In this document: positions 15,540 through 22,891 of the stretch, one piece after another
How the letters are laid out: every line of letters begins with the position of its first letter
How positions within the stretch are numbered: the stretch's first letter is position 1
NCBI GenBank assembly: GCA_020633555.1
Contig: JACKDL010000051.1
Span: forward strand, 1-27,568
Length of the DNA stretch: 27,568 bases
Direction of reading: 5' to 3'
DNA from: Myxococcales bacterium
GTDB lineage: Bacteria; Myxococcota_A; Bradymonadia; UBA7976; UBA1532
Position numbers and translations under genes: made by a program
Notes under the pieces: model-generated
What the model saw: the letters and a program-made list of their open reading frames with translations, nothing else
Told to the model about the DNA's origin: nothing
Database searches by the model: none

Positions 15540-15568
15540 ACCGTAGCGGGGGGCAGGGGCGGAGTGAA
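15540..15568 (-). promoter_or_regulatory. Putative promoter of the cysteine desulfurase operon
   Basis: On the complement, TTCACT (15563-15568) and TACGGT (15540-15545) are separated by 17 bases, fair matches to TTGACA and TAnnnT. The -10 lies seven bases before the ATG and no ribosome-binding site is visible, so the mRNA could be leaderless. Confidence 0.4.
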
Positions 15569-15579
15569 GGGCAGGGGGG

Positions 15580-16425
15580 TCAGCGCTTGACCTGGCGGCC
15601 CGTGCCGGTGCCGGCGGCCACCTTCACCTGCTTCTGGCGGATCCGCCCCTGCACGTCCTGCAGGGTCAGCCGGCTACCCTGGCAGGCGTCGCGCTGCGGG
15701 TCATTACGACGCAGATCCGGGTACTTGCGCTTGATCAGGTCGCTGGTGTCGGCGATGCGGCGATCGGTGGCGGGGTGGCTGGACAGGAACTCCGGGCCCC
15801 CGCTGCCGTGCTGCGCCAGCAGCTTCTCGAAGAAGGTCACCAGGCCATAGGGGTTGTAGCCCCCGGCGTAGGCGATCTGCACGCCCACCTCGTCGGACTC
15901 GGCCTCGTGGGCCCGGCTGAACTGGGTGCTCTGCACCACCCCGAAGGCGGTGAGGATGGCGTCGTGGGCCACGCCGTCGCCCAGGAACCACTGGGCCAGC
16001 GTGCCCGCGGCCACCTGCTGCTCCATGGCCTGCACGCCGTGCTTCTGGGTCACGTGGGCCAGCTCGTGGCCCATGACGCCGGCGATCTCGGTGCAGCTCG
16101 TGGCCGACAGGATCAGGCCGGTGCTCAGGTAGGTGTAGCCGCCAGGCGCCGCGAAGGCGTTGATGAGCTTGTCATCGTAGATGACCGCCACCTTGTAGCC
16201 GCCCAGCTCCGCCGGATCCCGGAAGCGCTTCGATGCGCCCTCCAGCGGCTTCACCATGGCCACCGCCCAGCTGGTGATGGGGTCGTCCTTCTCCAGCAGC
16301 TTGTACTGCTTCTTGATCTCCTCGTGGACGCCAGCGCCGAGCTCGCGCTCTTGCTTCGCCGAGATCAGCAGGCCACCGCAGCCGGTGGTGAAGCTCACGA
16401 ACAACAGGGCGGCCAACAGGCGCAT
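15580..16425 (-). CDS. M48-family metalloprotease lipoprotein
   Basis: 281-residue zinc protease of the M48 family (YggG/BepA-like), placed at the inner face of the outer membrane or in the periplasm. The N-terminus is a lipoprotein-like signal peptide (VSFTTGC, Cys16; the -3 residue is Thr, so the lipobox is imperfect). The catalytic motif is HELAH (120-124), with the third zinc ligand Glu in EAESDEVGV (E174). Upstream are INAFAAPGGYTYLSTGLI and GVMGHELAHVTQKHGVQAME, both family blocks. Near the end SSHPATDRRIADTSDLI is the conserved C-terminal element. These proteases generally handle misfolded outer-membrane proteins. It lies 47 bases upstream of the desulfurase and may share the transcript; HemW diverges from it. 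Confidence 0.94.
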   Translation of the reverse strand: MRLLAALLFVSFTTGCGGLLISAKQERELGAGVHEEIKKQYKLLEKDDPITSWAVAMVKPLEGASKRFRDPAELGGYKVAVIYDDKLINAFAAPGGYTYLSTGLILSATSCTEIAGVMGHELAHVTQKHGVQAMEQQVAAGTLAQWFLGDGVAHDAILTAFGVVQSTQFSRAHEAESDEVGVQIAYAGGYNPYGLVTFFEKLLAQHGSGGPEFLSSHPATDRRIADTSDLIKRKYPDLRRNDPQRDACQGSRLTLQDVQGRIRQKQVKVAAGTGTGRQVKR

Positions 16426-16553
16426 GGGCGGCTCCGGGGGAGGGGGTGGACGGCGGCAAGCTACCAGACCAAAGGGAGTCGAGGCAGCCCCCGCGAGGGC
16501 ACCCCCGCGTCGACCCCCTGGACGGGGACCGCCGGCCCGCGTAGGACGGGCCG

Positions 16554-17735
16554 ATGGCCCGCACCCCGCCCAGTCCGCCCGAGCCCCCGCCGCTGCCCGC
16601 CGAAGCGCGCCGGCTGGGGGTGTACGTGCACTACCCCTATTGCAGCGCGCGGTGCCCCTACTGCGACTTCACCGTCACCACCCGGGCCCTGGACGACGAT
16701 CGCTACCGCGACGCGGTGATCGCCGAGCTGCGCGCCCGCGCCCGCGACTTCACCGAGCGGCCGCCCGCGGTGAGCGTGTACTTCGGTGGAGGCACGCCCG
16801 GGCTCTGGGACCCGGCGGCGCTGGGCGCGGTGATCGACGCCGTCGCGGACACGGTGGGCCTGGCGGCCGACGCCGAGATCACCGTCGAGGCCAACCCCGG
16901 CGAGGTGACCGCCGCCCACGCGCTGGGCTGGCGGGCGGCGGGCGTGAACCGGATCTCGCTGGGCGTGCAGAGCTTCGCCGATCAGCACCTGGCCTTCCTG
17001 GGGCGGGCGCACCGGGCCGCCGACGTGCATGCTGCCATCGCGGCGCTGCGTCGGGTTGGGCTGGGCGAGATCAGCGTGGATCTGATCCACGGCATGGCGG
17101 GCCAGACGGTGGCCGAGGCCGTGGGGGACGCGGCGGCGGCGCTGGCCACCGGCGCCCCGCACGTCAGCACGTACCAGCTCACCATCGAGGCGCGCACCCG
17201 CTTCGGCCTGTGGGCCCGGCGGGGTCAGACCTTGCTGGCCGAGGACGGCCTGCTGGCCGAGATGTACGCGGCGGTGCAGGCCACCCTGGAGGCCGGCGGT
17301 GTGCGCTTCTATGAGATCAGCAACGCGGCGCGGCCGGGGCACGAGGCCGTGCACAACGGCCTGTACTGGAGCTTCGCCGAGTATCTGGGGTTGGGGGCCG
17401 GCGCACACGGCTTCCGGCGGGGGCGGGGGGGCGGCGCGCGGTGGGCGAACGGCAAGCACCCACAGCGCTACATGGAGGGCGCCCTCGCGGGCCGCCTGCT
17501 GCAGGAGGTGGAGGCGGTGGACGCGGCCACGTTGGCCGAGGAGCGGGTGCTCACCGGCCTGCGTCGCTGGGCGGGCCTGCCGGTGGACGCCGATCTGCGC
17601 GTCCGGTTCGGCGGGGGCGCCGCGGCGGCGGTGGCCCGCGGCTGGCTCACCGACGACGGCGACCGCTGGCGGGCCACCCCGGCGGGGCGGGCCGTCCTCG
17701 ACCGGGTGGTGCTCGAGGTGGTGGCCGCGCGCTGA
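16554..17735 (+). CDS. hemW: Radical SAM heme chaperone HemW
   Basis: 393-residue radical SAM protein. The [4Fe-4S]/SAM motif C-x3-C-x2-C is CSARCPYC (C30, C34, C37), followed by DF rather than a fourth Cys, which separates HemW from HemN. Other blocks: VYFGGGTPGLWDPAAL, ITVEANPGEV, NRISLGVQSFADQHLAFLGR, ISVDLIHGMAGQT, STYQLTIEARTRF, FYEISNAARPGHEAVHN, YWSFAEYLGLGAGAHGF. HemW binds heme and helps deliver it to respiratory enzymes; it does not carry out coproporphyrinogen oxidation. The C-terminal part is a HemN_C-like winged-helix region. The ATG (16554) has no strong ribosome-binding site; a TAGGAC hexamer ends six bases upstream, so a leaderless start is possible. Divergent from the M48 gene. 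Confidence 0.93.
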   Translation: MARTPPSPPEPPPLPAEARRLGVYVHYPYCSARCPYCDFTVTTRALDDDRYRDAVIAELRARARDFTERPPAVSVYFGGGTPGLWDPAALGAVIDAVADTVGLAADAEITVEANPGEVTAAHALGWRAAGVNRISLGVQSFADQHLAFLGRAHRAADVHAAIAALRRVGLGEISVDLIHGMAGQTVAEAVGDAAAALATGAPHVSTYQLTIEARTRFGLWARRGQTLLAEDGLLAEMYAAVQATLEAGGVRFYEISNAARPGHEAVHNGLYWSFAEYLGLGAGAHGFRRGRGGGARWANGKHPQRYMEGALAGRLLQEVEAVDAATLAEERVLTGLRRWAGLPVDADLRVRFGGGAAAAVARGWLTDDGDRWRATPAGRAVLDRVVLEVVAAR

Positions 17736-17773
17736 CCGCCGCGCCCACTGGCCAAAGGCGTCCCGAAGGATCG

Positions 17774-17804
17774 TTGTCGAGGACCGGCGCCCTCACGCTA
17801 AGCT
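17774..17804 (+). promoter_or_regulatory. Putative promoter of the cysteine-rich lipoprotein gene
   Basis: TTGTCG (17774-17779) and TAAGCT (17799-17804) are 19 bases apart, fitting a loose TTGnCn / TAnnnT pair. Transcription would begin near 17811, leaving a leader of about 20 bases with a GAGAGGGA ribosome-binding site (17816-17823). Confidence 0.35.
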
Positions 17805-17831
17805 GCGCCGACGGTGAGAGGGACGACCAAC

Positions 17832-20800
17832 ATGAAGACTGCTGCGATGTGGTGGGTGGCGCTGCTTGGCCTGATGCTGGCCGGCTGCCCGGAGACCGAG
17901 AACGTGGGCCAGGACGCCGATCAGGGCCAGCGCACCGACGGGGGCATGGGCGGCGCCGGAGGCATGGGCGGCGCCGGAGGCATGGGCGGCGGCGGCGGCA
18001 TGGGTGGTGCCGGCGGCGTGGGCGGCATGGGTGGCATGGGCGGCATGGGCGGTGGCATGGACCTGGGTCCTCCCGACCAGGGCCCGCGGCCCGACATGTT
18101 CGCCGGGACCGACATCGAGTCGTGCCAGGACGCATGCGACCGGTACGCGGGCTGCGAGCGGCTCGTGGAGCTGTTCGGCGACGAGGACGCCTGCATGGCC
18201 CGCTGCGAGCGGGTGACCCGCGGTGGGGCCGTGCCGGAGAACTGGTGGAGCTGTCTCGAGGTCGAGCAGTGCAACCTGATCCAGCTCTGTCGGGTGCCCG
18301 AGCCCCAGCCGCTGACCTGTGCCGAGGTGTGTGCGAACGCCGAGGGCTGCGGCGTCGACCTGCCCGAGTGCGAGGCCACCTGCGCCGACGCCGAGGCGCC
18401 CTTCCGGGCCTGCGGCGAGGCGCTGTTCGGTGCGTGTGACGTCAACGGCTTCGCGGCGTGCCTGGGCCGCGACGTGTTTCCCCGCTGTGGGACGCTCTGT
18501 GAGCGGGCCATTGGCTGCAACATCCTGCCCGCCGACGGTTGCGTCTTCGAGTGCGTGGCGGCGGAGGCGGATCCCGATCCGCTGTTCCGGCTGCGCGCCA
18601 CGCAGCGCAACGCTTGCGTGGGCCGCACCCCGGCGAACGACTGCCTGGCCATCAACGACTGCATCAACCCGCCCGATCCGGGGCAGGTGCCGGTGGTGAA
18701 CGAGCAGGTCTTCTGCGCCCGCTGGTCCGCCTGCGGCTTCGACGACTTCTTCCCGTGCCGGGATCTGGTGTTCGAGATCGGCCAGCAGCCCAACTTCCTG
18801 CAGTGCGCCTACGCGGCCATCCGCGACGTGTGCCCGCGGGATCCCTTCCTGGCGCTGGAGCAGTGCTTCGACGGGGGCGGCGGGAACAACGCGCTGCTCC
18901 AGCAGTGCAACCTGCTGTGCGAGGCCCGCGACGTCTGCGGTGACCTGGCGGCGGGGGGGCGGCCGGCCTGCATCAACGCGTGCACGGGTGGCAACAACGC
19001 CGATCCCGACGAGGCCGAGCGGGCCGCGGCCGAGCTGGCGTGCGCCGGGGCCACGCGATGCGGCGAGCTGGACGAGTGCCTGGCGGGCGTGGGCCCGGGG
19101 GCTGAGTGCAGCGCCTTGTGTGATCGCCTGGCCGCGTGCGGCCAGGCCCCGGCGGACTGCGAGGCCGCCTGCGACGCCCAGTGGCCCCGGGACCGCCACG
19201 CGGCGTACCGCGCCTGCGTGGCCGAGGCGCCCGAGTGCGCCGACGTGGCCGAGTGCGCTGTGGCGCCGGCGGCGCCCTGCGCCGAGTACTGCGCGGCGGC
19301 GGTGCCGTGTGGCATCGACCAGGCGGTGGGCTGCGAGGCCCGCTGCGACGACGAACACTTCGCCAACCCCGTGCCCGAGCTGCTGTTTGACGCGTGCGTC
19401 GTGGTGGCCCCGGCCTGCCAGCCAGCGGCGGCGGGCGAGCCCTCGGTGCAGGGGTGCCGGTCGACCCCGCAGGACGGCCTGGCTTGCCTGGGCTACTGCC
19501 GGGCGCAGGGGGAGTGCGGCGGGGGCGAGGAGAGCCTGGGCGCCTGCCTGAGCCGCTGCGGCGATGGCTTCGTGGGGGACGATGGCCTGCGGTTCCGCGC
19601 CTCGCGGGCCTGCCTGGCGGGGCTGGGGGCCGACGCGGCGTGCGCGGCGCTCGACGCGTGCGTGCCCGACGACCTGGCCGTGGACTGCCCGGCCTTCTGC
19701 GCCGGGGCCAGCGCCTGCGGGGTCGAGCTGACCGACTGCGAGGCTGCCTGCGCCGAGGACCCCCTGTCGCGGCTGCGGGTGCTGCTGGACGGCCCGTGCC
19801 TGGACGAGGCGGCGGGCGCGTGCCCGGCGGTGCGCGAGTGCCTGGTGACCGAGGTACGGCCGCCCCAGCCGGGCGAGCAGGTGGTGGTGGTCACCCCCGA
19901 GCTGGTGTGCCCGCTGTGGAACCAGTGCGGCATGGATCAGTTCTTCGGGCCCTGCGAGCAGGTGCTGGCCGACTTCGGGCGGGACGGCAACCTGGTGGAG
20001 TGCGTCTACAACCTGCTGCGCAACCAGTGCCCGCGGGATCCCGAGGAGATCTTCATCTGCTTCGAGGGCGGCGGCGGCCCTGCGCCGCCCAACCCCATCG
20101 CCGACGAGTGCCGCGATCTGTGCGAAGCCCGCGCTTTCTGCGGCGACGCCGCCGCGCAAGACCAGCCCCGCTGCCGGCGGGACTGCGAGGCCCAGGCCTC
20201 GGCGAACGTCGCGGATCCCGTGGCCCGGGTGGCCTATCAGCTCGCGTGCGCCGGGGCCTGGTCGTGCCCCGACCTGGCGGCCTGCCTGGACGACAGCCGC
20301 CCCGCGGCCGTCTGCGCGCAGCACTGCGAGGCGTTGGCGGGCTGCGACGAGGGCATCGACGAGGCGGTGTGCCGCGCCGACTGCGACCGCGACTTCGGGC
20401 GGCTGCGCCAGTTCGACTACCGGGCCTGCGTCGATCTGGCGCGGGCCGAGGGCTGCGGCGCCATCCAGGCCTGTGAGCTGGCCCCGGCGGTGCCGTGCGA
20501 CCAGGCCTGCGAGGCCCTGGGCGCCTGCGCCGACGTGGGCGAGACCTGCGCCGCCGACTGCGACGACCGGCACTTCGTGGCGCCGCTGGACACCACCCTG
20601 GAGGTGGCCTGCCTGCTGAGCGCCGACGCGTGTGAAGGGGAGGGCGGCGCGCTGGCCTGCCTGGAGGATCCCGGGCCCGGGGCCCGCGCCTGCCTGGGCT
20701 TCTGCCGCGCCACCACCGGCGAGTGCAACCCCGAGGCCGAGGACGACCTGCTGGCCTGCATGAACGGCTGCGTGGCGGGCTTCCAGGACGCGAACGGCCT

Positions 20801-21743
20801 GCGTTTCGCCGCGGGGCGGGCTTGCCTGGCCCAGGTGAACCCCGAGGCGCCGTGCGCCGTGTTGCAGGCCTGCCTGCCCGCAGCCCTCGAGGTGGACTGC
20901 GAGGCTCACTGTGGCGAGCTGGCGGCGTGCCAGATCCCGGCCGAGGGTTGCGCGGCGGCCTGCGCCGGCGGCGACGTCAGCCTGGACACGGCGGGCTGCG
21001 TGGCCGACGCCCGCCGAGCAAACGGTGGCTGCGCGGCCGTGGCCGCCTGCGTGGACTTCACGCCGCCGCCCGCCAGCCCGGCGTGCGTGGCGAGCTGCGA
21101 GGCGCGCCGCGCCTGCGACCGCGCCTTCGATCCGTTCCTGTGCCGGTTGGCGTGCACCCCCGAGCCGGCGGCGCTGCCCATCCAGCTCGCCTGCGCCGAC
21201 GTGCTGCGCTGCGACAACGCCGACTTCGAGGCGTGCTTCGACCTGCCCGCCGATCTGAACCCGGCGTGTGTGGCCGCCTGCGCCGATGTGCCGGCGTGCG
21301 GTGAGGCCTTCGCCGACGCCCAGGCCTGCGCCCAGCGCTGCACCGGCCAGATGGCCAGCGGGCGGCCCGACGACAACTGGCCGGCCACCATCGGTGCCTG
21401 CCTTGCCGACGCCATCGACGGCCAGGCCTGCGACGTGGCGGCGGCGGACGCCTGTTTCAACGTGGGCATCGAGCTCGGGCGCAACCAGGGCTTCGGCCAT
21501 CACGGTTCGTGCGACACCTTCAACGGCTGTGGCGACGCCCGCACCTGCGCCAACGCGGCCTGCGCCTTCCACGGCCACGGGCCGGCGCTCTCGTGGGAGG
21601 AGGGCCTGTGCATGGACCTGAACGCCAACGTCCCCGGCGGCATGGACTGCGATCTGTTCAACCAGCTCCCCGGGCCCCTGGATGACCGCTGGGAGGGCTT
21701 CTGCAACATCCCCGTCGCCTACGACGTGGTCTGCCTGCCCTGA
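17832..21743 (+). CDS. Giant cysteine-rich lipoprotein with repeated 8-Cys modules
   Basis: 1303-residue surface lipoprotein of unknown function. The signal peptide ends in LMLAGC (C19), then a Gly/Met linker (GGMGGA repeats, about residues 38-77). From residue 98 come 17 consecutive modules, 15 of them with eight cysteines spaced C-x3-C-x5/6-C-x6-12-C-x3-C-x9-20-C-x5-13-C-C, and two with six (C-x5-C-x7/8-C, starting at residues 295 and 693). Modules 4-9 and 10-15 are a duplicated six-module block of about 395 residues. A separate C-terminal region (from 1227) has eight further Cys and a FGHHGSCDTFNGCGD stretch. I count 141 Cys in all, one of them the lipidated residue, the rest even in every module, so extracellular disulfides are likely. 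The ATG is preferred over a GTG 18 bases upstream. Confidence 0.9.
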   Translation: MKTAAMWWVALLGLMLAGCPETENVGQDADQGQRTDGGMGGAGGMGGAGGMGGGGGMGGAGGVGGMGGMGGMGGGMDLGPPDQGPRPDMFAGTDIESCQDACDRYAGCERLVELFGDEDACMARCERVTRGGAVPENWWSCLEVEQCNLIQLCRVPEPQPLTCAEVCANAEGCGVDLPECEATCADAEAPFRACGEALFGACDVNGFAACLGRDVFPRCGTLCERAIGCNILPADGCVFECVAAEADPDPLFRLRATQRNACVGRTPANDCLAINDCINPPDPGQVPVVNEQVFCARWSACGFDDFFPCRDLVFEIGQQPNFLQCAYAAIRDVCPRDPFLALEQCFDGGGGNNALLQQCNLLCEARDVCGDLAAGGRPACINACTGGNNADPDEAERAAAELACAGATRCGELDECLAGVGPGAECSALCDRLAACGQAPADCEAACDAQWPRDRHAAYRACVAEAPECADVAECAVAPAAPCAEYCAAAVPCGIDQAVGCEARCDDEHFANPVPELLFDACVVVAPACQPAAAGEPSVQGCRSTPQDGLACLGYCRAQGECGGGEESLGACLSRCGDGFVGDDGLRFRASRACLAGLGADAACAALDACVPDDLAVDCPAFCAGASACGVELTDCEAACAEDPLSRLRVLLDGPCLDEAAGACPAVRECLVTEVRPPQPGEQVVVVTPELVCPLWNQCGMDQFFGPCEQVLADFGRDGNLVECVYNLLRNQCPRDPEEIFICFEGGGGPAPPNPIADECRDLCEARAFCGDAAAQDQPRCRRDCEAQASANVADPVARVAYQLACAGAWSCPDLAACLDDSRPAAVCAQHCEALAGCDEGIDEAVCRADCDRDFGRLRQFDYRACVDLARAEGCGAIQACELAPAVPCDQACEALGACADVGETCAADCDDRHFVAPLDTTLEVACLLSADACEGEGGALACLEDPGPGARACLGFCRATTGECNPEAEDDLLACMNGCVAGFQDANGLRFAAGRACLAQVNPEAPCAVLQACLPAALEVDCEAHCGELAACQIPAEGCAAACAGGDVSLDTAGCVADARRANGGCAAVAACVDFTPPPASPACVASCEARRACDRAFDPFLCRLACTPEPAALPIQLACADVLRCDNADFEACFDLPADLNPACVAACADVPACGEAFADAQACAQRCTGQMASGRPDDNWPATIGACLADAIDGQACDVAAADACFNVGIELGRNQGFGHHGSCDTFNGCGDARTCANAACAFHGHGPALSWEEGLCMDLNANVPGGMDCDLFNQLPGPLDDRWEGFCNIPVAYDVVCLP
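17946..18059 (+). repeat. Tandem coding repeats of the Gly/Met linker
   Basis: Four 18-base units (atgggcggcgccggaggc and close variants, the first two identical) are followed by 9-base atgggcggc-type units. All keep the lipoprotein frame, so unit gain or loss would only change linker length. Confidence 0.85.
18714..21083 (+). repeat. Two-copy six-module coding duplication
   Basis: Copy 1 (18714-19907) and copy 2 (19908-21083) encode the same order of six cysteine modules: one six-Cys module then five eight-Cys modules. Paired blocks include WSACGFDDFF / WNQCGMDQFF, CNLLCEARDVCG / CRDLCEARAFCG and GDDGLRFRASRACLA / QDANGLRFAAGRACLA. The copies have diverged substantially in sequence. Confidence 0.82.
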
Positions 21744-21955
21744 TCCGGCTCGGGGGGCTTGCGCCCCCCACCGGCCTCCCCCTGGCCCTTGCCACCTGCC
21801 GCGCGGTGCCTATCAGAGCGCCGCGCGCAGGGCGCGCCCCCGCCGGGGGCTCCTGCACGGGACCCTTGCGCTGTGGCGCGGGACCGGGCATCCCTGCGGT
21901 TCACTGACGCGACGCGGGCGCCGGACGGCGGCGCCTGAGCACGGCTGGAGTACCG
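21744..21955. other. 212-base region upstream of grpE
   Basis: It holds the lipoprotein's 3' hairpin and, presumably, the promoter of the chaperone operon. A CTTGCG at 21865-21870 followed after 14 bases by cgggcatc is a weak match to a heat-shock sigma-32 promoter. No CIRCE (TTAGCACTC-N9-GAGTGCTAA) is present. Confidence 0.4.
21752..21769 (+). terminator. Terminator-like hairpin after the cysteine-rich lipoprotein gene
   Basis: Perfect 7-bp stem ggggggc / gcccccc with loop TTGC, 9 bases after the stop codon. No T-run follows, so termination may be incomplete or factor-dependent. Confidence 0.55.
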
Positions 21956-22765
21956 ATGTCGGACGCAGAGCAGAAGGAATCCCCCGCGGTCGAGCCCGAG
22001 GCCACCGAGGCCGAGCCGAAGACCTCCGAGGCCGCGGCCGACGCTGCTGGCGAGGAGACCGCAGAGGCCACCGAGTCCCCGCGCATCTCGGACACCATCG
22101 AGGCGCCGGCGCTGTCGCCGGCCGTGGCGGACGCCATGGCCCAGGTGGACGAGTGGCGCCAGCGGGCGCACCGCTACGCCGCGGACATGGACAACCTGCG
22201 CAAGCGCTTCGCCAAGGAGAAGGTGGAGCTGCGCAAGGTGGCCGCCGAGAACCTGGTGCGGGACCTGCTGCCCGTGGTGGACAACCTCGAGCGGGCCGTC
22301 GAGCACGCGGGTGAGGCCATCAACACGCCGCTGGGCACCGGGGTGAAGATGGTGCTGCGCCAGTTCATGGAGGAGCTGGGCAAGCACGGCGCGCGGACGT
22401 TCGACGCCAAGGGCGAGCCCTTCGACCCGCAGGTGCACGAGGCCATGTCGCAGATGCCCAGCGACGAGGTGCCCCCCGGCCACGTGGCGCAGGTGTTCCA
22501 GCGCGGCTGGTACCTGGGTGAACGCCTGATCCGCCCGGCCATGGTCATCGTGGGCATGGCGATGCCCGAGGCGGCCGCCAAGAGCCCCGACACCGACGAG
22601 GTGCCGGCGGCCGAGCCCGAGGCGGACGACGAGGGCGCCGCCGAGGCCGCCGCTGACGAGGCGAGCGCGGCCCCAGAGCCCGAGGCCACCGCGGCCGATG
22701 GCGATGACGACGCCCCCGAGGCGGCCGACGGGGCCGAGGCCAAGGGCGGCGACGAGCCGGCCTGA
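21956..22765 (+). CDS. grpE: GrpE nucleotide exchange factor
   Basis: 269-residue co-chaperone that releases ADP from DnaK. The family core lies in the middle: DEWRQRAHRYAADMDNLRKR on the long dimer helix, ENLVRDLLPVVDNLERAVEH, and the beta domain with FDPQVHEAMSQMPSDEVPPGH and VFQRGWYLGERLIRPAMVIV. It is flanked by long acidic low-complexity tails: about 45 residues at the N-terminus and about 68 after the core (from residue 202), making the protein larger than the usual 180-210 residues. The ATG has GGAG five bases upstream. First gene of a grpE-dnaK-dnaJ cluster. Confidence 0.95.
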   Translation: MSDAEQKESPAVEPEATEAEPKTSEAAADAAGEETAEATESPRISDTIEAPALSPAVADAMAQVDEWRQRAHRYAADMDNLRKRFAKEKVELRKVAAENLVRDLLPVVDNLERAVEHAGEAINTPLGTGVKMVLRQFMEELGKHGARTFDAKGEPFDPQVHEAMSQMPSDEVPPGHVAQVFQRGWYLGERLIRPAMVIVGMAMPEAAAKSPDTDEVPAAEPEADDEGAAEAAADEASAAPEPEATAADGDDDAPEAADGAEAKGGDEPA

Positions 22766-22891
22766 GCCTGCCGGCCTTAGGCGGCGAGCGGCCGGATGGG
22801 GGTCGCGAAGTTCTCGATTCGTGCCCCCGAATCCCGCAAGAATGCATTCCGGCCCGAGGGCCCGATTCGACCCGCCAGGGGGACGCGTTCG

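Noticed and set aside
17793..21578. Long open frame antisense to the cysteine-rich lipoprotein gene (1261 codons)
   Set aside because: It has a Gly/Ala/Arg/His-rich composition with no domain, and runs opposite a clearly coding frame with signal peptide and ordered cysteines. In GC-rich DNA such antisense frames are expected.
18123..21743. Cysteine modules as EGF-like or Kazal domains
   Set aside because: The eight-Cys spacing with C-x3-C-x5-C and C-x3-C does not match EGF (six Cys with CxC) or Kazal patterns.
21744..22891. CIRCE/HrcA operator for the chaperone operon
   Set aside because: No TTAGCACTC-N9-GAGTGCTAA or close variant is present before grpE or dnaK; only a weak sigma-32-like candidate was seen.
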